From CAWCUK01 sp963798775 (GTDB taxonomy: Bacteria; Bacteroidota; Ignavibacteria; Ignavibacteriales; Ignavibacteriaceae): a stretch of 64,000 bases of DNA. The DNA lies in NCBI GenBank assembly GCA_963798775.1, contig CAWCUK010000004.1, forward strand, positions 558,001 to 622,000. Reading direction: 5' to 3'. Below, in pieces: positions 1 to 8,984 of this stretch (its first letter is position 1; each line of letters starts with the position of its first letter). The position numbers and the translations under genes were made by a program. The notes under the pieces were generated by a model. That model saw only the letters and a list, made by a program, of their open reading frames with translations. It had not been told where the DNA came from and did no database searches.

Positions 1-234
1 GAAGGATAATATTTCTCTTTTAAAGATCTGCCGGTACTTTTACCTGGAGTAGGCGCGCAAGGTGGAAGTCTTGCGGATATAGTTCAAATTTTTAAAGAAG
101 CAAATAGAAAAAATTATTTGGTAAACGTCAGTCGCGGTATTATCTACAAAAGCAAAGATAAAAATTTTTCTGAGGCAGCTGCTACTGAATTGAAAGAACT
201 AAATAAAACAGTAACTAAAATATTGAATGAGTGA
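1..234 (+). CDS. pyrF: Orotidine 5'-phosphate decarboxylase, C-terminal part (partial)
   Basis: This is the 3' end of a gene that begins before the window. It reads DLPVLLPGVGAQGGSLADIV and ends in VNVSRGIIY. The PGVGAQGG loop is the phosphate-binding signature of OMP decarboxylase, the last step of UMP synthesis in the cytoplasm, and resembles the larger bacterial type 2 enzymes. The stop TGA (232-234) overlaps the GTG start of the next gene, so the two are probably translationally coupled. The frame has an in-frame TAA at 7-9, just upstream of the conserved block, and a neighbouring frame reads on upstream. A one-base indel near 17-24 is the likely reason, but only 24 bases are available to judge this. 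Confidence 0.75.
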
Positions 235-719
235 AAAAATATTTATTCTTCATTTTACTATTAATTCTTTTATTAGTAAGTTTTCTTAACATTAAAGAAA
301 CTTCTATTAAAAAACGGAATGTAATGTTAGAAGAAAAATTAAATGTAACTTCAGATGATTCCATTCTTGACGATGAACTCGACGAAACTCCGCAAGCATT
401 ATTCCCGGAAGTATACAATGTTGCTAATCTAAAAATTGATACCAAACTACCGATATTAAAATTTTATAATTTAGAAGATTCAATAACTACAAAAAATTCA
501 AGCATAAAAATTTCGGTACAAGTACCATCAAAAATAAGAAGAACAGATCTTTATCTTTTTGTAAATAAAAAGAAAATAGATATGTTTTATCAGGTTTCTT
601 CTGGTAAATATGAATTTAAAAATGTAAGTTTAATAAACGGGGAGAACCTAATCGAATTATTTTATCGAATAGGTAATAAGAGATCCTCATCAATTTATTC
701 TGTAATTAATAAAGAGTAA
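231..719 (+). CDS. Membrane-anchored or secreted protein of unknown function
   Basis: A 162-residue protein starting with GTG in a four-base GTGA overlap with the pyrF stop. Residues 1-20 form one hydrophobic segment without a clear cleavage site, so it is probably an N-terminal anchor or uncleaved signal. An acidic linker follows. From about residue 75 there is a beta-rich region with the pattern SSIKISVQVP and later GENLIELFYR, which resembles an Ig-like fold with a final GxNxIxL strand. That fold assignment is inference. No enzymatic motif is visible. It sits between pyrF and the DUF2851 gene, all in one direction. Confidence 0.6.
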   Translation: MKKYLFFILLLILLLVSFLNIKETSIKKRNVMLEEKLNVTSDDSILDDELDETPQALFPEVYNVANLKIDTKLPILKFYNLEDSITTKNSSIKISVQVPSKIRRTDLYLFVNKKKIDMFYQVSSGKYEFKNVSLINGENLIELFYRIGNKRSSSIYSVINKE

Positions 720-731
720 ATAGGATCCTAA

Positions 732-1550
732 ATGAATAAAACATTAAAAGTTCATGAGAAGTTTTTATATGAAATGTGGAAAAAACAAGACTTCTCCAAA
801 AATCTTTCAACAAGCGAAGGCCATTCAATTGAAGTAGTTGACCCTGGTTCGCCGAATAATGAACTGGGTGGGCCGGATTTCTTAAATGCCAGAATTAAAA
901 TCGGCAACATTACTTATCAAGGTGATGTAGAAATTGATACTACTTACTCCGATTGGAAAGCTCACGGCCATTTTATAAATAAAAAATATAACAAGGTAAT
1001 TCTTCATGTTATCATGAATAATTCTAATCATCATCAGTTTGTTTATACACAGGATGGCCGAAAAGTTCCTTCGATTTCTTTAGATAAAAATCTCGATAAA
1101 AGTTTACGCGAAAATTTTCAACAGGCAATAATCTCTGATCGTAAAAACAGAATAAATAAAATGCCTTGCGGTGAAATAAATGAATTAGTCAGTTCAAAAG
1201 AAAAATTAAACTTTCTTTATGAACTTGGTATTAAACGTTTTCAGAAAAAATGTGATAAAATGCTGGAACGCTTAAAGGAAATTGCTTATCTGAAAGAAAT
1301 GAATATTAAGGAGCCAATAATCAGATATGATTTTGACGAAAAATTTTATAATCGTGAATTTACTCATAATGATTTTAATGACCAGGATATTTGGTTACAA
1401 CTTTTTTATGAATCCATTTTTGAAGCATTAGGATATTCGAAAAACAAAGAGATAATGCAGAGACTGGCAAAATCAGTTAATATAGTTTTTTTAAATTCAC
1501 TTATTTCCGAAGAAAATTTTCCCATTTTATGCCGAAGCTGTCTTATTTAA
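732..1550 (+). CDS. DUF2851 family protein, 5' part of a frameshifted gene
   Basis: The N-terminal 272 residues resemble DUF2851, a Bacteroidota-type family of roughly 430 residues with unknown function. The start MNKTLKVHEKFLYEMWKK and the block GPDFLNARIKIGNITYQGDV are recognisable. The frame ends at 1550 after the out-of-place tail ILCRSCLI. The +1 frame continues the protein as FYAEAVLFNVAGLMP from about 1525. One base has therefore been lost or gained in the T- and A-rich stretch 1513-1529. The whole gene would be 732-2214. I cannot tell a real mutation from an assembly indel. A plausible start is the ATG 13 bases after the preceding stop. Confidence 0.75.
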   Translation: MNKTLKVHEKFLYEMWKKQDFSKNLSTSEGHSIEVVDPGSPNNELGGPDFLNARIKIGNITYQGDVEIDTTYSDWKAHGHFINKKYNKVILHVIMNNSNHHQFVYTQDGRKVPSISLDKNLDKSLRENFQQAIISDRKNRINKMPCGEINELVSSKEKLNFLYELGIKRFQKKCDKMLERLKEIAYLKEMNIKEPIIRYDFDEKFYNREFTHNDFNDQDIWLQLFYESIFEALGYSKNKEIMQRLAKSVNIVFLNSLISEENFPILCRSCLI

Positions 1551-2214
1551 TGTTGCCGGTTTAATGCCGGATGTGCACAATTTACCGGATGAAGAAACAT
1601 CAGAATATACAAAGAAGTTAGCGGAATTATGGAGCGGCTTAAAAATTGCATACGACGGAAATACTTTTCACGCGGCCCAATGGCATTTTTTTAAACTTCG
1701 TCCGCAAAATTTCCCAACAATTAGAATTTCAGGCGGAGCAAGAATTCTAGAAAGACTGCTGAAAGAAAATCTAATCGGTAAAATAATTTATAATTTTGTA
1801 AATATTAATAATCCTAAAAAGTTATCGAACGCTCTTAGAGAACTGTTTATTGTAAAAGGGGAAGGTTTTTGGAAAAGTCATTATGTTTTTGATCAGCCTT
1901 CAAGCATTAGAATAAATTATTTTGTCGGAGTATCGAGAGCGGACGAAATAATAATAAATAATATTCTCCCGATAATTTCTATTTATTTTGATATTTTCGG
2001 TAAAAAAGATTTGGTACAAAAAGTAAATAAATTGTATTTGAATTATTATCAAAAAAGTGAAAATAATTTAGTTAACGAAGTTGCTTCTACTTTACAGCTT
2101 GAGGATGCATGGAAAAGAAGCGTTCTTTACCAAGGCATGATTGACTTATTTAGAAATTATTGTTCAAGAGAAAAATGTTTAGAATGTAAAATAGGGAAGA
2201 GAGTTTTTGAGTAA
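1525..2214 (+). CDS. DUF2851 family protein, 3' part of a frameshifted gene
   Basis: This is the continuation of the DUF2851 protein in the shifted frame. It begins with FYAEAVLFNVAGLMP and runs to the natural end with a CxxxxCxxC cluster (NYCSREKCLECKIGKRVFE). The first ATG inside this stretch is at 1564, so gene callers may place a start there, but the conserved sequence begins upstream of it and the ATG is not a natural start. The C-terminal cysteines look intact and could bind metal; this is inference. The reading frame ends inside the hairpin of the terminator at 2194-2228. Confidence 0.7.
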   Translation, partial: FYAEAVLFNVAGLMPDVHNLPDEETSEYTKKLAELWSGLKIAYDGNTFHAAQWHFFKLRPQNFPTIRISGGARILERLLKENLIGKIIYNFVNINNPKKLSNALRELFIVKGEGFWKSHYVFDQPSSIRINYFVGVSRADEIIINNILPIISIYFDIFGKKDLVQKVNKLYLNYYQKSENNLVNEVASTLQLEDAWKRSVLYQGMIDLFRNYCSREKCLECKIGKRVFE

Positions 2215-2228
2215 ACTCTGCTTCCCTT
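2194..2228. terminator. Bidirectional terminator between convergent genes
   Basis: GGGAAGAGAGTTT (2194-2206) pairs with AAACTCTGCTTCCC (2213-2226) with one bulged base. The stem contains the DUF2851 stop codon and lies between convergent genes. Only short T-rich tails follow on each strand. Confidence 0.6.
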
Positions 2229-2255
2229 AATTTTAATAAAAAGGATCTATTTATG

Positions 2256-2840
2256 TTAATTATGTCCCGTTAACTTTTGAATATCATCTCTTATTTTTGC
2301 GGCTCTTTCATACTCTTCTGCATCAATAGCTTCTCTTAATTTATTTTGCAAAGCCGCTATTTTTGCATCTTTAGATTTAGGAACTTCTTCTTCTCCCTGA
2401 ATATCTCCTGCTGATTCTTGCTCACTTTCTTCGGAAGGAATAAATGCGGCAGCCTGCATAACAGTTTCGGCTACATAAATGGGCGCCTGAGCACGCACAG
2501 CTAAAGCAATTGCATCGCTTGGCCGGCTGTCAATTTCATTTGTTAATGCCGAAACTTCCATTATTATTTTTGCGTAAAAAGTATTTTCCCGTAATTCATC
2601 AATAATAATTTCTACTACATTTGCTCCCAAATTATCAATTACATTTTTTAGAAGATCGTGGGTGAGAGGTCTTGGTGGTTTTATTCCCTCAATTTCTAAA
2701 GCGATTGCTTGTGCTTCAAAAGATCCTATTATTATCGGCAGCCTGCGGTTACCGTTAGATTCTTTTAATAATATTGCATATGCTCCACCGGTAGATGGGC
2801 TGGAAGAAAGTCCTAGTATTTCACATTGAATCTTTTGCAA
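2256..2840 (-). CDS. Bifunctional nuclease (BFN/DUF151) domain protein with C-terminal UVR motif
   Basis: A 194-residue cytoplasmic protein. Residues 1 to about 130 are a BFN (DUF151) domain: CEILGLSSSP, LPIIIGSFEAQAIALEIEG and the signature SRPSDAIALAVRAQAPIYV. A short acidic linker follows. Residues about 158-190 form a UvrB/UvrC-type helical hairpin (LQNKLREAIDAEEYERAAKI). BFN domains are reported to have DNase and RNase activity in plants. In bacteria the family is widespread and mostly uncharacterised, and the fused UVR motif suggests a link to nucleic acid or Clp-type partners. It lies directly downstream of etfA on the same strand, 17 bases away, so it may be co-transcribed with etfBA. 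Confidence 0.85.
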   Translation of the reverse strand: MQKIQCEILGLSSSPSTGGAYAILLKESNGNRRLPIIIGSFEAQAIALEIEGIKPPRPLTHDLLKNVIDNLGANVVEIIIDELRENTFYAKIIMEVSALTNEIDSRPSDAIALAVRAQAPIYVAETVMQAAAFIPSEESEQESAGDIQGEEEVPKSKDAKIAALQNKLREAIDAEEYERAAKIRDDIQKLTGHN

Positions 2841-2857
2841 TTAAAACTCCTAACCCC

Positions 2858-3829
2858 TTATGATTTAATCTTCTTTATTTCTTCAGTTAAAGCCGGAAGA
2901 ACGTCAAATACATCACCGGCAATTCCATAATCAGCTACGCTGAAAATGGGAGCGTCTTTATCTTTATTGATAGCTACAATATATTTAGATGAAGACATTC
3001 CGGCCAAATGCTGAATTGCGCCGGAAATTCCGCATGCTATATATAGTGAAGGAGAAACTGTTTTCCCGGTTTGGCCGACTTGCTCCCGATGATGTCTCCA
3101 GCCTGCGTCAACAACTGCTCTGGATGCTCCCACAGCTGCTCCTAGAGTATCGGCAAGTTCTTCAACTAAATGAAAATTTTCAGGACCTTTAAGTCCTCTT
3201 CCGCCGGATACTATAATATCAGCTTCAGCAACATCTAATTTTCCTTCTGATTTCTTAAATTCGGTTACTCTTGATCTTAAATTTGGGGAATTTATTTCCT
3301 TTGTAGTAATTTGAGTTTCACTTGCATTTTCTGATTCTTCAGCTTTGAATACATTTGGCCTTACTGTTAAAACAACTCTTTCAGAAGTAGGTTTAACTTC
3401 AAGTAAAGCTTTACCCGCATAAATAGGACGGGTTATTACTAAATTGCCGTTATCATTATTTATCTCAACACAGTCCATTAAAGGTGCGGCATTTATTTTT
3501 ACGCTTAATCTGGGAGCTAAGTCTTTACCTACAGTTGTATTAGCTAAAATTAATAAGTCGGCTGAAATTTCATCTGAGTATTCCGCTATAGCGTCTGCAT
3601 AAGCACTTGATGAATAATTATTTAAGTTATCGTTTTTATAATGTGTAACTTTGTTCACACCGAATTTCGCAATTTTATCTAATCCATCAATGTTGCCTCC
3701 TACAATTACAGCCTCAACTTCTGCCTTTAATTCTTTCGCTAATTTTGATGAAATAGACGCGACTTCAAAGGACGCGTTTTTTAATTTTCCTTCTCTATGT
3801 TCTAATATTGCTAAAATTTTATTTGCCAT
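2858..3829 (-). CDS. etfA: Electron transfer flavoprotein, alpha subunit
   Basis: 323 residues, normal length for EtfA. The C-terminal FAD-binding domain is clear: SGGRGLKGPENF, VGASRAVVDAGW, QVGQTGKTVSPSLYIACG and the final DYGIAGDVFDVLPAL. With EtfB it forms a soluble heterodimer that carries electrons from acyl-CoA and other dehydrogenases to the quinone pool through ETF:quinone oxidoreductase or a similar acceptor. It follows etfB after 15 bases, so the two form an operon. No bifurcation-specific feature could be judged by eye. Confidence 0.95.
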   Translation of the reverse strand: MANKILAILEHREGKLKNASFEVASISSKLAKELKAEVEAVIVGGNIDGLDKIAKFGVNKVTHYKNDNLNNYSSSAYADAIAEYSDEISADLLILANTTVGKDLAPRLSVKINAAPLMDCVEINNDNGNLVITRPIYAGKALLEVKPTSERVVLTVRPNVFKAEESENASETQITTKEINSPNLRSRVTEFKKSEGKLDVAEADIIVSGGRGLKGPENFHLVEELADTLGAAVGASRAVVDAGWRHHREQVGQTGKTVSPSLYIACGISGAIQHLAGMSSSKYIVAINKDKDAPIFSVADYGIAGDVFDVLPALTEEIKKIKS

Positions 3830-3844
3830 AATTTGAAAATCCTT

Positions 3845-4591
3845 TTATATAACTTTTGCTTCTTCTCTAAGTAATTTAACTAATTCGGGCACTGCTGAAC
3901 TATCTGTTCCGAGTATTCTTCCGGGCTGTTTCGGTTCCGGCTTTTTCATTTTTATTACTTCACTTTTATTTTCGGCACCGGCTGCTTCTTTTTCTTCTAT
4001 AGTTTTCTTTTTAGCTGCCATAATCCCTTTTAACGAAGCATATCTTGGTTCATTTAACCCTTTCTGTGCGGTTATAACAGCGGGAATTTCAGTTTCAACA
4101 ATTTCTCTTCCGCCTTCAATTTCAGTTTCTGCTTTAATTTTATTTCCGTCAATTTCTAAACTTACAACCACGGAAACACATGAATAACCTAGAAATTCGG
4201 CAGTTAATTGTCCGACTATAGAATCATCATAATCTACGGATTGTTTTCCGAAAAATACGAGCTCGCATTCCTGGTTTTTAATTTCTTCGGCAAGAGCTTT
4301 TGCTACTGAAAAAGAATCACGCGGATTATCATCCTTTAAAAGCACACCTTTATCTACACCCATTGCAAGAGCTTTTCGTATGGTATCTTTACTGCTGTCT
4401 CCGCCCAAACTAATAACTACAACTTCACCGCCTAATTTTTCTTTTGATTTTAATGCTTCTTCAACCGCGAATTCATCATAAGGGTTGATTATATATGTAA
4501 CACCCGCTGTATCAATTGACTTTTCATTTTCGCCAATTTTAATTTTTGTAGCAGTGTCCGGAACATGACTAACACATACTGCTATTTTCAT
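3845..4591 (-). CDS. etfB: Electron transfer flavoprotein, beta subunit
   Basis: 248 residues, typical of EtfB. It starts MKIAVCVSHVPDT and has the AMP-binding style block DDSIVGQLTAEFLGYSCVSV and the family signature EIEGGREIVETEIPAVITAQKG. The last 40 residues carry a charged insertion rich in K and E, then KKPEPKQPGRI. The start is supported by a strong Shine-Dalgarno GGAGGAT seven bases upstream. It is the first gene of the etfB-etfA(-BFN) unit. Confidence 0.95.
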   Translation of the reverse strand: MKIAVCVSHVPDTATKIKIGENEKSIDTAGVTYIINPYDEFAVEEALKSKEKLGGEVVVISLGGDSSKDTIRKALAMGVDKGVLLKDDNPRDSFSVAKALAEEIKNQECELVFFGKQSVDYDDSIVGQLTAEFLGYSCVSVVVSLEIDGNKIKAETEIEGGREIVETEIPAVITAQKGLNEPRYASLKGIMAAKKKTIEEKEAAGAENKSEVIKMKKPEPKQPGRILGTDSSAVPELVKLLREEAKVI

Positions 4592-4751
4592 TTATCCTCC
4601 ATTATATTACAATATTTTTTGTAAAAAAAATATAAACATACACTCCTATAAAATCAAACCTATCAGCGCAACAAAGCGCACAAGAAATTTAATAATAAAT
4701 AATTCTGTCTTTAAAATAAGAAAATGATTTTATAACTTTTGACTATAATTT

Positions 4752-5051
4752 ATGAGACAAATATTTATGGAAATAAAAACTATAGAAGCGCCTAAAATTG
4801 AAGAAGTAATTGAAGAGACTACAAAATTAGAGAGCAGGGTTATTTTATTTAACGATGACTGGCATACTTTTGATGAAGTAATTGCGCAAATAATTAAAGC
4901 AGTCCATTGTTCTTTTGAAAAAGCCCGCGCGCATACTTTTGAAGTCCATGTTAAAGGCAAATCTATAGTTTATAATGGTGAATTAATCGACTGTTTAAAA
5001 GTTTCATCTATCTTGGAAGAAATTTTGCTAAATACTCAGGTTGTAACATAA
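4752..5051 (+). CDS. clpS: ATP-dependent Clp protease adaptor ClpS
   Basis: 99 residues. The ClpS core is present: VILFNDDWHTFDEVIAQI (the ND and the D/H region shape the N-degron pocket) and FEKARAHTFEVHVKGKSIVYNGE. ClpS binds the N-domain of ClpA or ClpC and delivers N-end-rule substrates. The N-terminal extension is longer than usual if the first ATG is used; a second ATG at 4767 (MEIKTIEAP) is an equally good start, as neither has a clear ribosome site. No clp ATPase gene is nearby. The gene is divergent from etfB. Confidence 0.9.
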   Translation: MRQIFMEIKTIEAPKIEEVIEETTKLESRVILFNDDWHTFDEVIAQIIKAVHCSFEKARAHTFEVHVKGKSIVYNGELIDCLKVSSILEEILLNTQVVT

Positions 5052-5083
5052 AAAATAATCAAACCGCATATTACTCACCCATG

Positions 5084-5146
5084 ACAACAAATATCCTGTA
5101 AACTAAGTCCATTGTAAGTACTTTATGTTTAGTTTATATTTGTTGT
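5084..5146 (+). promoter_or_regulatory. Long imperfect hairpin in the typA leader
   Basis: ACAACAAATA (5084-5093) pairs with TATTTGTTGT (5137-5146), and TAAACTA (5099-5105) pairs with TAGTTTA (5130-5136). Only a five-base bulge interrupts the 17 pairs, and the loop is 24 bases. It ends 32 bases before the typA GTG. Either an operator dyad or an RNA structure in the leader is possible. Confidence 0.45.
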
Positions 5147-5178
5147 TTATAATTTTTAAATAATCTTTAAGGACAAGT

Positions 5179-7023
5179 GTGAAAATCGAGAGAAATGATA
5201 TTAGAAATATAGCAATAATAGCTCACGTTGATCATGGAAAAACCACGTTAGTCGATTATATGTTAAAACAAACCGGCGCTTGGCGCGATAATCAGCAAGT
5301 AGATAAAAGAGTAATGGACTCGAATGATTTAGAAAAGGAAAGAGGAATTACTATTCTGGCTAAAAATTTGAGCGTTCATTATAAGGACATAAAAGTAAAT
5401 ATTATTGATACTCCCGGCCACGCTGATTTTGGCGGAGAGGTTGAGAGAACTTTAAGAATGGTGGATGGAGTTCTTCTTTTAGTGGATGCAGCTGAAGGTC
5501 CGCTTCCTCAAACTAAATTTGTGCTTAAAAAATCTTTAGATCTCGGATTAAAACCGATTGTTGTTATTAACAAAATTGATCGAAAAGATGCGCGCGCTAA
5601 TGATGTATTAAATGAAGTTTTTGACTTATTTGTATCTCTCGGTGCAAACGAAGAGCAATTAGATTTTCCGTTTGTTTACGCGATAGCAAAAGAAGGAATA
5701 GCAAAATTAAATCTTGAAGACGAAAGCAATAGTCTAGTTCCGCTATTTGATATTATTATAAATTCTGTTCCGCCGCCGGAAGGAAATGAAGATGAACCAT
5801 TTCAAATGCTCATTTCGGCCATTGATTACAATGATTATTTAGGAAGAATTGGAATAGGCAGAGTTTTAAATGGTTCGGTTAAAATAGGCGATCAAATAGT
5901 TCTAATTACTAAGGAAGGTAAAAAAATAAACGCGAAGATTTCTAAATTGTACGCTTTTGATAATATAAAAAGAATAGATACACAAGAACTTTTTGCCGGT
6001 GATATCGGAGCTATAGCAGGTTTGGAAGATGTGGATATCGGTGATACAATCGCTAGTCCGCAAAAACCTGAAGGCCTTCCTTTTGTGGCTATTGATGAAC
6101 CTACCATTACTATGAATTTTATGGTAAATAATTCTCCTTTAGCCGGATTAGAAGGCAAATATGTTACTACTCGAAATATAAGTGAACGACTTTCAAAAGA
6201 ATTAAAATCTAATGTAAGTTTAAGAGTAGAGATGACTGAATCTCCGGATGTATTTAAAGTGAGCGGAAGAGGAGAACTTCATCTTGCTATTTTAGTTGAA
6301 AATATGCGCCGCGAAGGTTATGAACTTCAGTTAAGTAAACCTGAAGTAATCTATAAAAAAATTGATGATGTAAAATCAGAACCGATTGAACACGTAATTA
6401 TAGATGTTCCTGAAGAATTTGTTGGTGTGGTTATTGAAAAACTCGGTAAAAGAAAAGCTGAAATGAAAAATATGCTTACTTTTAACGAAAATACCAGAGT
6501 TGAATTTTTAATACCCGCAAGAGGATTAATTGGTTATCGTGCCGAATTTATGACTGATACTAAAGGAACCGGAATTCTTCATCATAATTTCCATAGTTAT
6601 GAACCATATAAAGGTGAAATAGTTCATCGTCAAAGAGGAGCGTTAGTTGCAATGGAAGCCGGAATAGCTTCTGCGTACGCAATGTATAAGCTTCAGGAAC
6701 GATCAATTTTCTTTATTGAACCCGGAACTAAAGTTTATGAAGGAATGGTCGTCGGGGAAAATTCTCGAAGTAATGATATGACGGTGAATGTTACTAAAAC
6801 TAAACAGCTTTCCAATATGCGTGCTTCTGGTGCTGATGAGGCAATTAGGTTAGAGCCGGCTACAATTCATACTCTTGAACAGGCGATTGAATGGATAACC
6901 GATGATGAATTTGTAGAAGTTACTCCGGAAAGTATTAGAGTTAGAAAAAGATACTTAACAGAGGCAGATAAAAAGAATGCTCGTCTTGCCGCTAAACATA
7001 AAGAAGCGGAAGAAGTTTCCTAA
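5179..7023 (+). CDS. typA: Translational GTPase TypA/BipA
   Basis: 614 residues, full length for the family. G-domain motifs are intact: AHVDHGKTT (P-loop), RGITI, DTPGHADF and NKID. The later BipA-specific segment RGALVAMEAGIASAYAMYKL is present, as is the C-terminal region SNMRASGADEAIRLEPA. TypA is a ribosome-associated GTPase tied to low-temperature growth, stress response and late 50S assembly. The start is GTG with AAGGAC nine bases upstream. A long inverted repeat lies in its leader. It is followed by pepD after 49 bases. Confidence 0.96.
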   Translation: MKIERNDIRNIAIIAHVDHGKTTLVDYMLKQTGAWRDNQQVDKRVMDSNDLEKERGITILAKNLSVHYKDIKVNIIDTPGHADFGGEVERTLRMVDGVLLLVDAAEGPLPQTKFVLKKSLDLGLKPIVVINKIDRKDARANDVLNEVFDLFVSLGANEEQLDFPFVYAIAKEGIAKLNLEDESNSLVPLFDIIINSVPPPEGNEDEPFQMLISAIDYNDYLGRIGIGRVLNGSVKIGDQIVLITKEGKKINAKISKLYAFDNIKRIDTQELFAGDIGAIAGLEDVDIGDTIASPQKPEGLPFVAIDEPTITMNFMVNNSPLAGLEGKYVTTRNISERLSKELKSNVSLRVEMTESPDVFKVSGRGELHLAILVENMRREGYELQLSKPEVIYKKIDDVKSEPIEHVIIDVPEEFVGVVIEKLGKRKAEMKNMLTFNENTRVEFLIPARGLIGYRAEFMTDTKGTGILHHNFHSYEPYKGEIVHRQRGALVAMEAGIASAYAMYKLQERSIFFIEPGTKVYEGMVVGENSRSNDMTVNVTKTKQLSNMRASGADEAIRLEPATIHTLEQAIEWITDDEFVEVTPESIRVRKRYLTEADKKNARLAAKHKEAEEVS

Positions 7024-7072
7024 TCAAAAAATTGGGAAATTATTTATTCATATGAAATATTAGGAGGTAAAA

Positions 7073-8542
7073 ATGTCCGAGAAGGTTATAAACGGATTGA
7101 AACCAGAAATTTTGTGGACCAGATTTTATGAATTATCTCAAGTTCCTCGTCCTTCTAAAAAAGAAGAGAAAGTTTTAGCGTATTTACGAGATCTCTTTAA
7201 AAATATGAATTTAGAATTTAAAGAAGATGAAGTTGGGAATATGGTTGCATCCGTTCCCGCTACTCCCGGATATGAAAACTCTCCTACCGTAGTTCTGCAA
7301 GGACATGTGGATATGGTGTGTGAAAAAAATAAAGGCACCGTACATGATTTTGAAAACGATCCGATAAAATTAATAAAAACAGACGGCTGGATAAAAGCTG
7401 ACGGAACAACTTTAGGCAGTGATAACGGAATAGGTGTAGCGGCTGCTTTAGCCGTTGTTTCCGATAAAGATGCTGTACACGGCCCTTTAGAAATTCTGCT
7501 TACAATTGATGAAGAAACAGGACTTACCGGCGCGAATAATCTTAAACCCGGATTTATTTCCGGCGGAATCTTATTAAATTTAGATTCCGAAGAAGACGGC
7601 GCCTTTTATGTCGGTTGTTCAGGCGGACTTGATACTGTTGCTTCTTTCGCCTTAAGTGTGGGAAATATTCCTTTTGATACAGAACCTTATGAATTAACTG
7701 TTACAGGTCTAAAAGGAGGACATTCCGGTTTAGATATTCATTCCGGAAGAGGAAACGCGATAAAAATTTTAGGTAGAGCTTTCCGGGCACTTAATAAAAT
7801 TGATTTTTCTATTGCTAAAGTTGACGGCGGAAGTAAAAGGAACGCTATTCCTCGTGAAGTTGAAGCGGTAATTTATTTAAAACCTGCAGATGCAGAAAAT
7901 GCCGCAAAAATATTGAATGAATTACACAGTAATGTGTTAAATGAATTAAAAACTTCTGATCCGGGAGTTATGATAGAGTTTAAAAAAAGCGGTCAAAAAT
8001 TTGATAAAGTTTTTGCGAACGAACTAAGTAAAAGAATTACTAACACCATTATGGCTTTGCCCCATGGTGTAATTACAATGAGCCCGGATATTCCGGGTTT
8101 AGTGGAAACTTCAACCAATGTCGCGACTATTTTTACCGAAAAAGAAGTCATTAAAATTGGTACAAGCCAAAGAAGTTCCATTGACAGCGCGAATAAATAT
8201 ATTGCCGCGAGTGTTGCTTCCATTTTTAGTTTGGCAGATGCCAGTGTAACCGCGGGAGATGGTTATCCGGGTTGGAAACCCAATATGGATTCACAAATAC
8301 TAAAAACTTCTAAAAAAGTATTTAAGGATATTTTTAAAAATGAGCCGGAAATAAAAGCTATTCACGCGGGGTTAGAATGCGGAATATTGGGTGATAAAAA
8401 TCCCGGTTTAGATATGGTTTCTTTCGGACCTACTATTCAAGGTGCTCATTCGCCTGACGAAAGAGTGAATATTGAAACGGTGGAAAAATTTTATTATTTA
8501 TTAAAGGGTATTTTGAAAGAAGTTGCTGAAAACGCAAAATAA
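7073..8542 (+). CDS. pepD: Aminoacyl-histidine dipeptidase (M20 family)
   Basis: 489 residues, matching the PepD branch of the M20 metallopeptidases. Zinc-site motifs are present: LQGHVDMVCE, TLGSDNGIGVAAALAV, IDEETGLTGA and the C-terminal GPTIQGAHSPDERVNIETV. The dimerisation insert with LKGGHSGLDIHSGRGNAI is typical. It cleaves Xaa-His and other dipeptides in the cytoplasm. No signal peptide is seen. A strong AGGAGGT lies six bases before the ATG. A strong terminator follows. Confidence 0.94.
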   Translation: MSEKVINGLKPEILWTRFYELSQVPRPSKKEEKVLAYLRDLFKNMNLEFKEDEVGNMVASVPATPGYENSPTVVLQGHVDMVCEKNKGTVHDFENDPIKLIKTDGWIKADGTTLGSDNGIGVAAALAVVSDKDAVHGPLEILLTIDEETGLTGANNLKPGFISGGILLNLDSEEDGAFYVGCSGGLDTVASFALSVGNIPFDTEPYELTVTGLKGGHSGLDIHSGRGNAIKILGRAFRALNKIDFSIAKVDGGSKRNAIPREVEAVIYLKPADAENAAKILNELHSNVLNELKTSDPGVMIEFKKSGQKFDKVFANELSKRITNTIMALPHGVITMSPDIPGLVETSTNVATIFTEKEVIKIGTSQRSSIDSANKYIAASVASIFSLADASVTAGDGYPGWKPNMDSQILKTSKKVFKDIFKNEPEIKAIHAGLECGILGDKNPGLDMVSFGPTIQGAHSPDERVNIETVEKFYYLLKGILKEVAENAK

Positions 8543-8557
8543 AAAAATATTTATATA

Positions 8558-8587
8558 AATGAGGCTGTTCGCGGCCTCATTTTTTTT
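8558..8587. terminator. Rho-independent terminator
   Basis: AATGAGGC (8558-8565) pairs with GCCTCATT (8574-8581), followed by a T run. It ends pepD and, because of the upstream A run, may also serve the convergent SET gene. Confidence 0.85.
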
Positions 8588-8984
8588 ATCCGCAAATCGA
8601 ACATTTGCATTCTTCATAAATTTCCGCGTATCCGTAATCAATAGTTAATTCTTCGCCCGCGTTTATATCTCGATAGGCAATTAAATAAAGGCTGGACTCA
8701 TCTCTATCTACAACATCGCAATTAAAATTACAATCGTGATTTATATATTTTATTTTTTCAGTATTAAAAGTATCTATATAACAGTCGTCTCCGTTCCAAA
8801 AAATATAAACATTTTCTTCTTCTTCTTCGCGTCTTTCACATTCATCTCCGGAAATAACCTCTCCTTCAATAATCATAATTTTACTTCCTTCGGGAATAGC
8901 GGCGGTAGTAAAAATTCCGTAGCCGTGAATTTCTGAATTCTTAATAACCACAGATTTCTCAAAATTTTGCTCAATCGCTGTCAA
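8586..8984 (-). CDS. Small SET-domain protein (putative protein-lysine methyltransferase)
   Basis: 132 residues, essentially a bare SET domain. The N-terminal part EIHGYGIFTTAAIPEGSKI and the S-adenosylmethionine-binding core YINHDCNFN (the NHxCxPN motif with F in place of P) are present. GEELTIDYGYAE supplies the catalytic tyrosine. A post-SET-like tail ends with a CKCSICG cluster, which with the core cysteine normally binds zinc. Family members methylate lysines. The bacterial substrate here is unknown. The start is TTG directly abutting the stop of the upstream gene, with AGGGGT as ribosome site, so it is probably translationally coupled to it. Confidence 0.8.
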   Translation of the reverse strand: MTAIEQNFEKSVVIKNSEIHGYGIFTTAAIPEGSKIMIIEGEVISGDECERREEEEENVYIFWNGDDCYIDTFNTEKIKYINHDCNFNCDVVDRDESSLYLIAYRDINAGEELTIDYGYAEIYEECKCSICG

